Shown here in pieces: positions 1 to 10,500 of a stretch of DNA of 64,000 bases. A program made the translations under genes and the position numbers. The number at the start of each line of letters is the position of its first letter. Positions within the stretch are counted from its first letter, which is position 1. The stretch is from Cyanophora paradoxa. Its lineage: Eukaryota > Glaucocystophyceae > Cyanophorales > Cyanophoraceae. The stretch is taken from NCBI GenBank assembly GCA_004431415.1, contig QPMI01000545.1, positions 1 to 64,000 of the forward strand. The letters run 5' to 3'. A model generated the notes under the pieces. That model ran no database searches and was not told the origin of the DNA. It saw only the letters and a list, made by a program, of their open reading frames with translations.

Positions 1-45
1 CGCTCCGAAATCACATTCTTCTCTATTTAGCACAACAAATCCAGG

Positions 46-1182
46 ATGTTCCGCGCGTCTATCTCTCGCTACGCTCACCGGGAGAAGGAGAATTCCCAGC
101 GCGCCACAGCCGCAGAAGCACCTCCAGCTGTTATGGAGCGGCCCGGAGAGCTGCCTCCTTACCTTGCAGGCGGATACGACAAGCGCCGGTCGATGACCGT
201 CGCCGAGCCCTCGCTCAGCGACAGCGCAAGACCGCCAGCCCCTGTCAGCTTCGCTAGGGAGCGCCGGCCGAGCGAGACGGCTCCGAACCATCCAGCCGTG
301 CTCGCGCACGCAGCAGCCACTTTTCTGCCCGGCGAGGGCGTTAGGACGAGGTCGCACAGCGAGTACGTCGCCAGCTCGGACACGTCCTCCCCGATGCGCC
401 CGAAGCTGAAGCTCGGGCTCTCCGCCCTCGACCGGTGAGGCTCGCTGAGCGCGTGTGATCGTCTTCTGCTGACTCGTCGCTTCTCGTGCCCAGCACCACC
501 GCGGACCGTCTCCGGGGGGGCTCCTTCCCGATCCGCGGGAACCCCGTCGCGGCGCTCCAGTCCCTCCTCTCCCCCGCGCTGGCGTCTCTCTCGGGCGGCA
601 GCAACAGCTCCACGCCGCGGCAGCCCATGGAAGAGCTGCACCTCCCCGCCGCCCAGAACTCCTCGGTGCGCGCGCGCGCCCGCCCCTCGTGACGACCTTC
701 CCGCCTCGAGCGGCGGGGGCGCGGCGCAGGAGCGGACCTTCCTGGGCGAGCGCCGGAACTCGTTTTCCAGCAAGCTCCTCCCCGGCGCGTCCCCCGGCCT
801 CGCGGCCGCGATCGCGCCGGCCGCGGGGCCGGACGACATGTCCCTTCCGCCCCAGGCCCGCCCCGCTTCCTACCACAGCCGCCGCTCGGCGCCGCTGACT
901 GACGGCGCGGCAGCCGCGCGCAAACGTGCTGGAGCGCTCGTCGTCGCTGCGCGCGCTCGTCTCGCCGAGCGTCCGCGGCCTCTCGGGCCCCAAGTCCCCC
1001 ATCGAGGAGCTCTCCCTCGGCGCCCCCGCCCGGTCCGCCCGCTCGCCCGCCCGCCCCGCCTGCCGCGCCGGCGCCGCCGACGCTGACGCCGCCGGCGCAG
1101 GCCCACGAACATCCCCGTGACCGTCCCGGAGGCCGAGCCGCTCACCGAGCAGCACGAGGCGGCAGCCGAAGGCGACAAGTAG
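46..1182 (+). CDS. Ser-rich protein of unknown function, multi-exon
   Basis: The start is ATG at 46. Exon 1 (46-434) ends at a GTGAGG donor; exon 2 is 494-665 and exon 3 begins at 730 after GCGCAG. The 3' part (about 925-1182) reads through at least two more introns to a TAG at 1180-1182. The exact junctions around 860-920 and 1025-1105 are uncertain. The product is basic and Ser/Pro/Ala-rich, with basophilic-kinase-type sites (KRRSM, ERRNSF, ERSSSL). Two loosely repeated blocks each end in a P-hydrophobic-EEL-x-L motif (PMEELHL near 630, PIEELSL near 1000). I see no catalytic domain, membrane segment or signal peptide, and I do not recognise the family. The repeated Arg/Ser motifs would suit phosphorylation-dependent docking, but that is inference. 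Confidence 0.6.
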
Positions 1183-1675
1183 GGCGGTCGCTTCGCTTTC
1201 ATCGAACTCCGCCTTGCTTAGAATCTCGCTTTTCATTTCGAAGCCCAGTTTATTCGGGATATCTAGTCGCTAGCTTATATTTTGCCCGGGTTCAATTCAG
1301 CCCTGTGATATCTATTGTGCAGTCTTAGCTATAGTGATAGCACTGGTAGATTGATGCACTTCTTCCCTTGGTCAGATTGGCGTGCTATTGATTCTTTTTG
1401 TTCAGTTCTCGTCACGGGGCGGCGTGGCTGGCCGCCCCTTCGTGATCATTCAAAGCTGTCAGGAACAGTAATATAATGTACGGAATTCGCATTCGAGAAC
1501 AATTCAAGCGGCGCCGGCGCCGGCGGGCCCTGCATCTGCCCCCCCTCGTTGACCTCCTACTAAAATAGCTACGTAATGGGACCCGGCTCCGGCTGCGGCC
1601 GCCCCCTCGCTGTAAACGGGGCGGCCACTGCAGGGGCGCAGGATCGGACCGGACGGCTGCGACTCCTGGCCCCGC
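1183..1675. other. Convergent 3' intergenic region
   Basis: About 490 bases lie between the stop of the upstream + gene and the stop of the LRR-PWWP gene on the - strand. Composition is clearly lower in GC than the flanking coding DNA, especially at 1200-1500. I see no ORF, repeat or RNA gene. Presumably it holds both 3' untranslated regions. Confidence 0.5.
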
Positions 1676-4600
1676 TCAAGCGACGGGGATGGCGGCTGGC
1701 CCGGGCTGCAGGGCCGGCGCGCCGGCCGGGCCGGCCCTGGGCGCGGCGGCGGGGGCCGGCGGGGCGGCGGCGAGGAGCGCCGCGTCTTCGGCGGTGAGGG
1801 CGTAGAAGACGAAGCCGCGGCACGCCGCCACCTGCCGGCCCGGCTCGGCCCGGGGGGTACGGGCGCTAGCGCGGGGGAAGGAAACGGAGGGGGGTACGCG
1901 AACCTCCTCGATGGAGGCGAGGCGGCGGCGGGCGGCGCTGCAGAGGGCGACGACGTCGCAGCCGAGGAGGGCGCCGGCGGCGGAGAGCAGCTCGGGCATC
2001 GTGGCGGGGAGGCGCAGGCCCAGCTTGCGGCTGTGCGGGTGCAGGTCCGGCAGGCGCCGCAGCTGGAGGCGCCGCGCCCCCTCCTCCTCCGGCGCCGCCG
2101 AGGCGCCCGAGGCCGAGGGCGCCGGGGCGGCGGCGGCGGGCGGGGCCGGGTTCTGGGGCGCGGGCGCCGGCTCGGAGCTCGAGGGCCCCGCCGCGGGCGC
2201 GGCCGGCGGCTGCGCGAGCGCCGCGGCGGCGGCGAGGTCGTCCCTGGCGGCGGGGCCGGCGGGGACGGCCGGCGCGCCGCCAGCAGAGGCGAGGACGGCC
2301 CAGACGGCCGAGGAGGGGGGCGGCAGGACCGCCGCGATGGGCCGCGGCGGGAGCGGCGGCGGGGCGGGGGCAGCCAGTCCAGCTGCGGGGCGTGAGGCGC
2401 GGGCGGGGCGGGCGGGCGGGCGGGCGGCGGGGTGCACCGGGGGTCGGAGGCCTCGACGGGGGGCGGCGGGTTGACGGGGCCCGCCAGCAGGTCGTCCATG
2501 CGGCGGCGGAGCTCTGCGGCGACGCCAGGCGGGGCGCGGTGAGGCGCCAGGGCCGTGGCAGGCAGCGAGCCCAGCGCGCCCCGCCCCGCACGCACCGCGC
2601 TCGTCGACGACGCGGGGCCGCCACTCGACGAGCTCGGGGGGCGAGGCCGGCTCCTCCTCCTCCTCCCGCTCCCGCTCCCGCCCGCGCCCGCGCTCGCGGT
2701 CGCGCTCGTGCCAGGCGTCGGCCTCGCCCTCCTCCTCCTCCGAGTCCTCCTCGCGGAAGGCCGGCGGCTCCTCGAAGCCCAGCGGGCTCGGCGCCGCCCG
2801 CAGCGGCGCCCACGCGTCCTCCTGCCGGGGCCGCTTCGCCGGGCGCCCCACCTTTCGGTGCGCCGGCGGCGCCGGGGGCGGCGCGGGCGGCGCCGCCTCG
2901 TCCGCCGCCAACGCGGCGGGGGTCGAGGCGGCCGGCCGCAGCGGCCTCGGCACGGCGGGGGCCCCGCGCCCCGCGCCCCGCCCGCCGCGGCCGCGGCCGC
3001 GGGACGAGGGCGCTCGCTGCACTGCGGCGGCCGAGCTCGAGGCAGCGGCCGCCTCGGCCGCCGCTAAGAGCGGAGCGTCGGTGAGGGGCGGGGCGGGGCG
3101 GGAAAGGAGAAGGGGCGCACGGGGCTTGGGGGCGATCTTCGGCGGCGCGGCGGCCGGGCTCGCCGACACGGGCCACGGCTTGCCCGCCTGCGAGGCAGCC
3201 GCCGCCGGGGGCTTGGCCGGCACGGCCCCCGGCAACCGGCCCTCCGCCTTGACGGCACTCGGCTGGGGCTGGCGCGGCGCGTCGGGCGGTGCGGGGCGCG
3301 GCGAAGGGGCCGGCGCGGCCCGCCGGGGCGGCGGCGCGCACCTTTGAGGAGGCGGCCGCGGCCGCGGCCGCCTTCGCGCGCGCCTTCTCCGCATCCGCCG
3401 CCGCCGCGGCCGCCGCGGCCGCCGCGGCCGCCGCCGCCGCCTCCCGCTTCTTCTCTTTCAGCCTCTTCTTCTCGCCGTCCTGCTTCTCTGCGGGCGGCGG
3501 GGCTCCTCGGCGAGCGCGCACACGGCCGGTCGGGCCGCCGCCCCCGCAGCAGCAGCAGCAAGAGCGGACCACAGTAGGCGGCGATAGCCTTGGCGACGTC
3601 GATGCCGTGCCACGCGGCGGCCTGCGCGGGGCAGGGCAGCGCTCCCTCTGAGCAGGGCGCTCCGACGCTTCGAAGAGGAGAGCGAGCGCACGCGGGCGAC
3701 GGCGGTGACGAACGCGACCGTAAGGACGTCGTCGTCAACGTCTGCGGGGGCGGGGCGCCCGGTCAGGAGCCGCCTGGACCAGCAAATGGCTCGAGAAGCG
3801 CGGCGCACCGGGGGAGGAGATGCGCTCGGGGACGGCGAAGCGCTGGAGGTTGCCCCGGAAGCGCCGGCACTTGACCTTGTCCACCCACACGCTGCGGCCC
3901 GGCCGGGGGCGTCGGCCGCGGGGCGCGCAGTTGCGAAGAGAAGAAGAAGCGAGGCGAGGCGGGGCCGGGGGCAGGCGAAGGAAGGGGCGCACTACCGCTC
4001 TCGGACCATCTCGTTGCTGCGCGGCGGGGCGCGCGTGAGCCGAGCGGGGCCGGCTGCGGCGGGCGCGGCGCGGAGGGCGCACTGCTGGACCATGAGGCAC
4101 TTGCCGAGGGAGCACTGCCGGTCCTTGGCGACGGCGGCCGCGTGCGCCTGCTGCACGGCCTCCGGCGCGTCCGCGGGGTCCACGATCTGCGGGGGCCCGG
4201 GCCCCGGCCTCTCAGGGCGAAGAAGAAGGGCGAAGGGCGCTCGAGGGAGGGCGCGCCTGGCAGGGCCACGGGGGCAGCTCCTTGAGGCGGACCCATACGA
4301 ACTCGCCGAGGTCGGCCGTCCCCTTGTCCGCGTCCTCCCCATAGTTTTCGGAATTGAACGAGGCCGGGAACCGCAGGTCCTTCGGCACCGCCCCCTTCGC
4401 TGCGCGCGCGCCCCGCCCCGTCAAATCAAATCAAAGTTCGATAAACGTGGACGATCAAATTAAATTTAGTTGAACCGCCCCGTGAGGCGGCGTGCACGGC
4501 CGCGGGTCGAATGGAACCGAACGCACGCGTGACGGCGGCGGCGAGGGCCTTGGGGACGTCCACGCCGTAGTGGTGCGCGGCGACTTCGCGGGGCGGGGCG

Positions 4601-6998
4601 GGGCGGGGCGGGGCGGATCGGACAGAACTCGAGGGCGAAAGGAACACAAAGAGGGGGGGGTACCGGCGACGGAGACGGAGAGGGACTCGCGGATCTCGGG
4701 CTTGAGGGTCGCCTTGTCGCGCTCCGCGTCCGCGGCGAAGCGGGCGAGGTTCGGGAGGAAGCGCCGCGCCTTGTCCTCCTCCGCCCACACGCTGGCCCCG
4801 GTAGGGTCAGGCGCCGCCGCCTCCGCGAAGTAATTATGGGCGCGGCCGACGGCCAGTAAGGACGCACTACCGGTCGGACTCGGCGTCGCTGCGCGGGAGG
4901 GGCGACGCGTGAGGCGAGGAGGCGCGCTCGCTTATATATCGGGTGCGGGGGCCGGGCCGGCGCCGGGGCGCACTTGAAGACGTGGTGGCAGACGGCGAGG
5001 AGCTTGTTGGGCGCCGCCTTCGCCGCAGACTGCCGGATCACGTCCGGCGCCCTGCTCCCGTTCACGATCTGGGGCGGCCGGCGGCGAGGTTCTACACGAG
5101 AAGGCATTGCGACTCGCAAGCCGGGCGAGGCGTGGGGGCGGACCTCGCAGGGCCACGGGGGAAGCTCCTTGAGGCGGACCCACACGAAGTCGCCGACGGT
5201 GATGCTCTTCTCGCCCTTCTCGCGCGTCTGCGTGGGCGAGCGGGAGGCGCCCGAGGCCGAGGCCGAGGCCGGCGGCGGGTCCGCCGAGCCCGAGCCGGCC
5301 TCGAAGACCTTGTTGTCCAGCGTCGCCGCCTGCACGGGCCCCGCCGGCGCCAGCGCCGCCCGCATCGCCGTCATCAGCTCCTGCCGCACTTCTGCTGCGC
5401 GCGCCGGCACCGGGATCGATGTCAGGCCGACGCTCACAATGAAATTCCCGATGAAATTCGGGTGGCCCGCGCGCGCGCGCCTTCGCCTTCGACGGACGCG
5501 CTCGAGATGGAGACTGAGATGTCCTCGATGTACGACGTCGGCAGCATCGCCGCGATCGCGCGCGCCCCCTCCACGCCGAGCTGCGGGCCGCGGCGCGACA
5601 TCGGTTCCGACGCCGGTTCCGCCCGCGGCCGCCCGGCCCACCTTGACTTTGGTGAGTTTGAGGCTGGTGAGCTTTTTGCAGCTCGCGAGAAGCTGCAGCA
5701 GGGCCTCCGAAGAGCCCTTCGCGCGCCCCGCAGACGCCCCCTGGAATCCCACCTGCAGCCCCGGCCCGGCCGCCGCCTCAGCGTCTGCTCCATAAAAACT
5801 GCGCCAAGCCGTTCTCTGAAGCGCGGGTCGGGCTGACCTCCACGAGCTCGAGTTGCTGGACGCGCGACACGGGGAGGGCCGCCGCCAGCGCCATCCCGCC
5901 CTCGTGCGAGAACGTCGACCGCGCAATGCAGAGCGACTGGCGAGAGCACGCGCACGCGATGTCGATCGGACGGACGCAGCGAGCAGGCCGCAACGGCGCA
6001 TATCCCAAAGGCCCACCTGAAGGCGCTGCGCGCCGCGGAAGACGCCCTTCACAAAGCCGGGCGAGATGTCCGAGGCCTCCTCGATCCGCAGGCCCTCCAT
6101 GGCGGGGCTCGCCATGATCGCCTCGCCCAGGTCCGCCCTCAGAAGTTGCCCTGCCGAGGCACGATTTCCTTTCACGACAACAGCGCCGGAAAACATCGAC
6201 ACGCTCGGGATCGCTCTTGAAAAATTTCTCGCACCGAAGGCGCAAAGGCAGAGGTAGCTGACCTTGCTGTTCAAGAGAATGCTCCGAAGGAGCGCGACGC
6301 ATCGCTCGATGTTATCCTTCGACCAGTCCCTGCCGAGGTTTCCGAATAAATGATAACCACGGTTTTAATTACGGTCGCAACGGGTTTGGCGGTTGCTGCA
6401 GTTGCAACGAAAAGCCGAAAAAAAACGGAAACAATATATGTGAGGGTGAATGGGGCTTAAGTATGCATATATGTCGGGCTGCAGGCAGCCGCGCTGCTTG
6501 GGCGCGGCGGTCGCGACGTGCACGGGTTGCTGCAAATTAGAACAGCTGCAGGTATCTCGAATACGGAGCGATGCTTTCGGTCGATGCGCCTAAGATATGA
6601 CATAAAATTCGCTTCTTGCTTGTAGAGCCTCGATGCAACAAGACAAACCATCGAAATCAATCAGAACGCGCTCACCGGACCACGAATTGAATGCCTTCGC
6701 CGATTGCGCTTCCGGGGGAGCTCAGCTTTTCGAGCTGCTTCACGTTCAACTCGTAGTTGTCTTGTGATCGGATCGGCGTCTGTAGCGGGGTCAACGTCAG
6801 CCAGCTAGCGACAATCTGTCATGATCAGCCAAATGCGGCCAAAAGCTTTCAACGTAATCGAGGCGGGTCGATGTCAATTGCGAGAATTCGGCTTAGCGCC
6901 GTGGCACACAAATCCATAAAGCGTTGAAGATTAACATGCGCTGCGTATCAAAGCAAGCGCACCGCCTTGAATTGTGCTTTCGTGCCACGCGCTGCCAT
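1676..6998 (-). CDS. LRR - double PWWP-block - AT-hook chromatin protein
   Basis: Start: ATG at 6998-6996 (MAARGTKAQFK). Exon 1 (6998-6963), exon 2 (6779-6676) and exon 3 (6329-6017) join in frame. The N-terminal half (about 6330-5450) is leucine-rich-repeat-like, with segments such as LLRSILLNSKVSYLCLC, VQQLELVE and KKLTSLKLTKVK. Next come two copies of a PWWP-type block: GDFVWVRLKELPPWPC near 5210 and GEFVWVRLKELPPWPC near 4305. Each is followed by a charged ARRF/CRRF-xxNLxRFA segment and a GVDVPKALAA or GIDVAKAIAA helix. Downstream are a poly-Ala/Lys helix (about 3480-3350), RG/Pro-rich sequence and an AT-hook-like KVGRPAKRPR (about 2840). Then come an acidic Glu/Arg tract and a conserved-looking end with LPATMPELL and FVFYALTAED, resembling a ubiquitin- or DCX-like fold. 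PWWP domains bind methylated histones and DNA. The stop is at 1678-1676. Exon borders in the low-complexity part are unresolved. Confidence 0.7.
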
Positions 6999-7548
6999 CT
7001 CGAAACCAATTGGCCGGCGAAGACGACCGGGGGAGTCAATGCCGCCGATCGCTTAATTTGATCAGTAGCAGTTGACTGAACTTGTGGTTCGCCGCGCGGA
7101 GGCGTGTCCGGCTCGGTCGACGAAGAGAATGCGTCTGCCGAGCGCGCGGGACAAGGGCACCCGGTTGTTTCGCCTCGGCCGCGTCGCACAGCCTAATCGG
7201 CTCCGGTTCCGCACTTCGCCAACGGGTGAGCAGTGAGCGGTAGGTTGTCGACGACCTCGCGATTTCGCCCCCCCTCCTCGACAGGGTACAGGAACAGAGC
7301 AGCTGTTCGCGCCAGAACCTGGGCGGACAGCGGCACGGCGCGGGCGGAGATGCCGCACGAAGGCGAGCCGCCCGCCTCGAGCGCGGGCGCTGCGTCTGGG
7401 TCGAGCAGTTCCAGGTGCGCTGCGTCACCCGGGCGGATCGCGCCTGCGCCCCTGCCGCGCGGGGCAGCAACGCCCGCCTGCAATTCCCCGGTCGGTACCA
7501 CGCTCTTTGACTGATCCCCGCCCGCCTACGCGAAGGCAATCGAAGCCC
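6999..7548. promoter_or_regulatory. Divergent intergenic region between LRR-PWWP and DOT1 genes
   Basis: About 550 bases separate the start codons of the - strand LRR-PWWP gene (6998) and the + strand SAM-DOT1 gene (7549). The arrangement is head-to-head, so this interval must hold both promoters and 5' leaders. I see no clear TATA element. Short ORFs cross it on both strands but lack splice-compatible continuations. Confidence 0.5.
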
Positions 7549-10500
7549 ATGAGAGCCTGGACTGTAGAGGACGTCGCGAACTGGTTGCGAAGACTCGCTT
7601 ACGCCGACGAGGTTATCGTGAAGTTCGTTAAGCAGAAGATCAATGGCGGTGCGCTCCCCCAGCCGCTGGCGAGTGCTCGCCTCGTCGCCTCACTTCTCCG
7701 GCGACTCCCAGAGCGCTTGATAAAGATTAGCGGACTGAAATACCATCCAAAATTCCTTTGTGATCTCGGGATTGGCAAGATACAGAAGGAAGACTACCAC
7801 GACGATCAGTTGGAGTTTCAAGAGTGCGCCTCTTGCTCGTCTTTCTAGCCGACGCTCAACACGGTTGCGACATAGGTATGTGCAAACGGTGCTCGACGAC
7901 GAAGCCAATCTGGAGCCTTCCAAGACTCCCGGACTCGGCCGGAGTGGTACGCATGCAGCCTCACGCTCACGCGGCTGCTGTTGATCTGCTCTCGCAGAAA
8001 ACTCTTTAAAAGATAGTTTGGTCAATACCACAGCGCGACCGGGACCGTCCAGACCAGCCGCGTCTCCTTCTCCCGCCGAGTCGCGCGATGATGTTTCTGC
8101 TAGAAGCGAGCCCGGTGCAGCTCCCTCGTCTCCGGCACCGCAGCAACCGCAGGAAGCCCCAGCTACGGCAGCGACCGTTCCCGTCGAGAAGACCGGCCCG
8201 GCTAGCCCGGAGTCTACTCCCGTCGCTGTGAAGCGGGAGAGCGCCGGCGAGGAGTCGAGCGCGTCGAAGGCGAACGGGGCGAAGAAGGCAGTCGCAAAGA
8301 AGGCTGGCGCCGTGCCGGTGGCGCCGCCCTCATCGAAGTCCACCCCGGCGCCGGGCGCCTCGCCCTCGGCCGGCGCCCCGCCGTCCTCCCCTGTGCCGGG
8401 AGCAGTTCTGGTGACGCCAGCGTCTTCTTCGGCGCTGTCTTTGTCCAGCGCAGCGCCGGTGGCGGCGCAGCAGCAGCAGCCGCCAGCGGGCTCGAGCGAG
8501 GCGGAGGCATCCAGCTCGGCGGCATCCAAGACGAAGAAGCGGAAAGGCGGCGGCGGCGGCGGCGGAGGTGGCGGCGAGCTGGCGAAACTGCTCTCACCGT
8601 GGTTTGAGGTCAAGATCCACGACAACGGCCGTGTGCGGAGGGGGCGGTCGGATGACCACGTGAGCGAGAGCGAGGCGGAGAAGGCGGAGAAGGCGGAGAA
8701 GGAGCGGGAGAAGGCGGAGCGGAAGGCCAAGCGGGAGGAGAGGCGGGAGCGGGAGAAGGAGAGGGAGAAGGAGCGGGAGAAGGAGAGGGAGACGGCGCCG
8801 GAGGCAAGCGGGGAGGACGAGTTCGAGGACGTGAACGCGGACGAGTCGGGCAGCGAGACGAACGACGAGGTCGACGAGGATTCGGAGGAGGAGGCGCGCG
8901 CGCCGGCCGCCTCCCCCGTCGGCTCCCTCTCCTCGGCCCCCAAGAAGCGCGCGCGCGTCTCGGGCCAGTCCCCGCCCACCACCGACAAGTCCAAGGTCCA
9001 AGTCCGCTCCGCCAAGCTACCCCACGGCTGCGCCTGGGGCCGGTGCGCCGCGCGCCTCGGCCCCCGGCCCCCGCCCCCTCCTCAGCTAAGTCCCTCCCAG
9101 CGCGCCCTTCGCGCGGCCGACTCAGTTCAAGCTCCTGATGTCCGAGGCTGTGCGTCCGCCCCGTTCGCGCCGCTGGCCCGCGGCCCGTGACGCCGCGCCC
9201 CACCCGCAGAACCGGCTGGCGGGTTGGGACTACAGCATCGTCAGGAAGTACACGGCCTTCTCGAAGGAGGTCTACGGCGAAGTCCTTGCGCCCCTCGTCC
9301 GCATCGTGCGCCCGCGCCCGGCCCTTCGCCCTCTTGCGGCCGCGCGGCCCGCCCACCGCGACGCCGGCAGATCATCAAGGAGCTCAAGCTGACGAAGGAC
9401 GACGTCTTCCTCGACATCGGCTGCGGCTGGGGCAACGTCGTCTTCCAGGCGCGGGCGTCCGCCGCGCCGTCCGGCCGTCCGGCCGGGGCCGGCTTCGCCG
9501 CTGACGCGGGGCGCAGGTGGCGGCAATGGTCGGGTGCCGCGCGGTGGGCATCGAGGTCCGAAAGGATCTCCACGAAGCCTCCATGAGCGTCCTCCCCCAC
9601 TTCGAGAGGGCACGCCGCCCGCCCCGCCCCGCCGCCGCCCCGCCGCCGCTGACCTCCCGGGGGCCGCAGCTGATGGCGGAGAACAACATCCAGGCGGGCA
9701 AGTGCGAGTTCTTCTGCGCGGACGCCTCGGAAGAGACCTGGGTCTTCAGCGAGTGCGGCCGACCCGGCCCCGCGCGGCGCCCTGCCGCCCGCTCGCGCCT
9801 CTGATAACGGGCGGCGCGGTGGCAGGTACAACAAGGTCTTCATGAACAACTTCGTGTTCCCCGAGGACATCTCCCAGAAGGTCCTCAAGCTCTTCGAGGC
9901 GACCCTCCTCGACGACGCCATGGCGCGTACTGGGGCCCCGCGCTCGGCTCGGCCCCTTCCTGCGGCCTCTGATACCTCGCCCCTCGCAGCTCCTCACCCT
10001 GCGCCACCTCGACAAGAAGTACAAGCCCATGTCGGGATTCTACGTGCGGCCCCGCCCCGCCTCGCCCGCCGGCGCCGCGGCCGCAGCTGACCCGGGTCGT
10101 CCCGCAGGCGGACTCGCCGCTCCAGATCTTCCGCTGGCCCTTCCGCCACTTCCGCACCCGCGAGAACGTCGTCAGCTGGACCGCCACCAAGATGGTCCGC
10201 GCGCGCCCTTCGCGCCCCGGGCGCGCCCCTCGCCCACAGCCGCGCCGCGCCGCAGGAGGGCTTCGTCTACGTCGTGGGCCGCAAGCAGAAGGCGCCGGAG
10301 GGCGCCGAGGGCTCGTCCCGGGGCTCGACGGCGCCCTCGAAGAAGCGCTCGGAGTACCGATCGAAGCGGGCGAGGACAACGGCGGCCTCGCCGACGCCAT
10401 CGGACGGCGGGAGCGCGCAGGCGGGGAGCAGCCGCGGCGACGAGGAGGACCCGCACGCCGACGCCGACGACGAGGGGCACACCGCCCCCTCCGCCCGCTC

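Noticed and set aside
7036-7539. Overlapping - strand frames in the DOT1/LRR-PWWP divergent gap
   Set aside because: None has a splice-compatible link to the LRR-PWWP start, and composition is typical of GC-rich noise.
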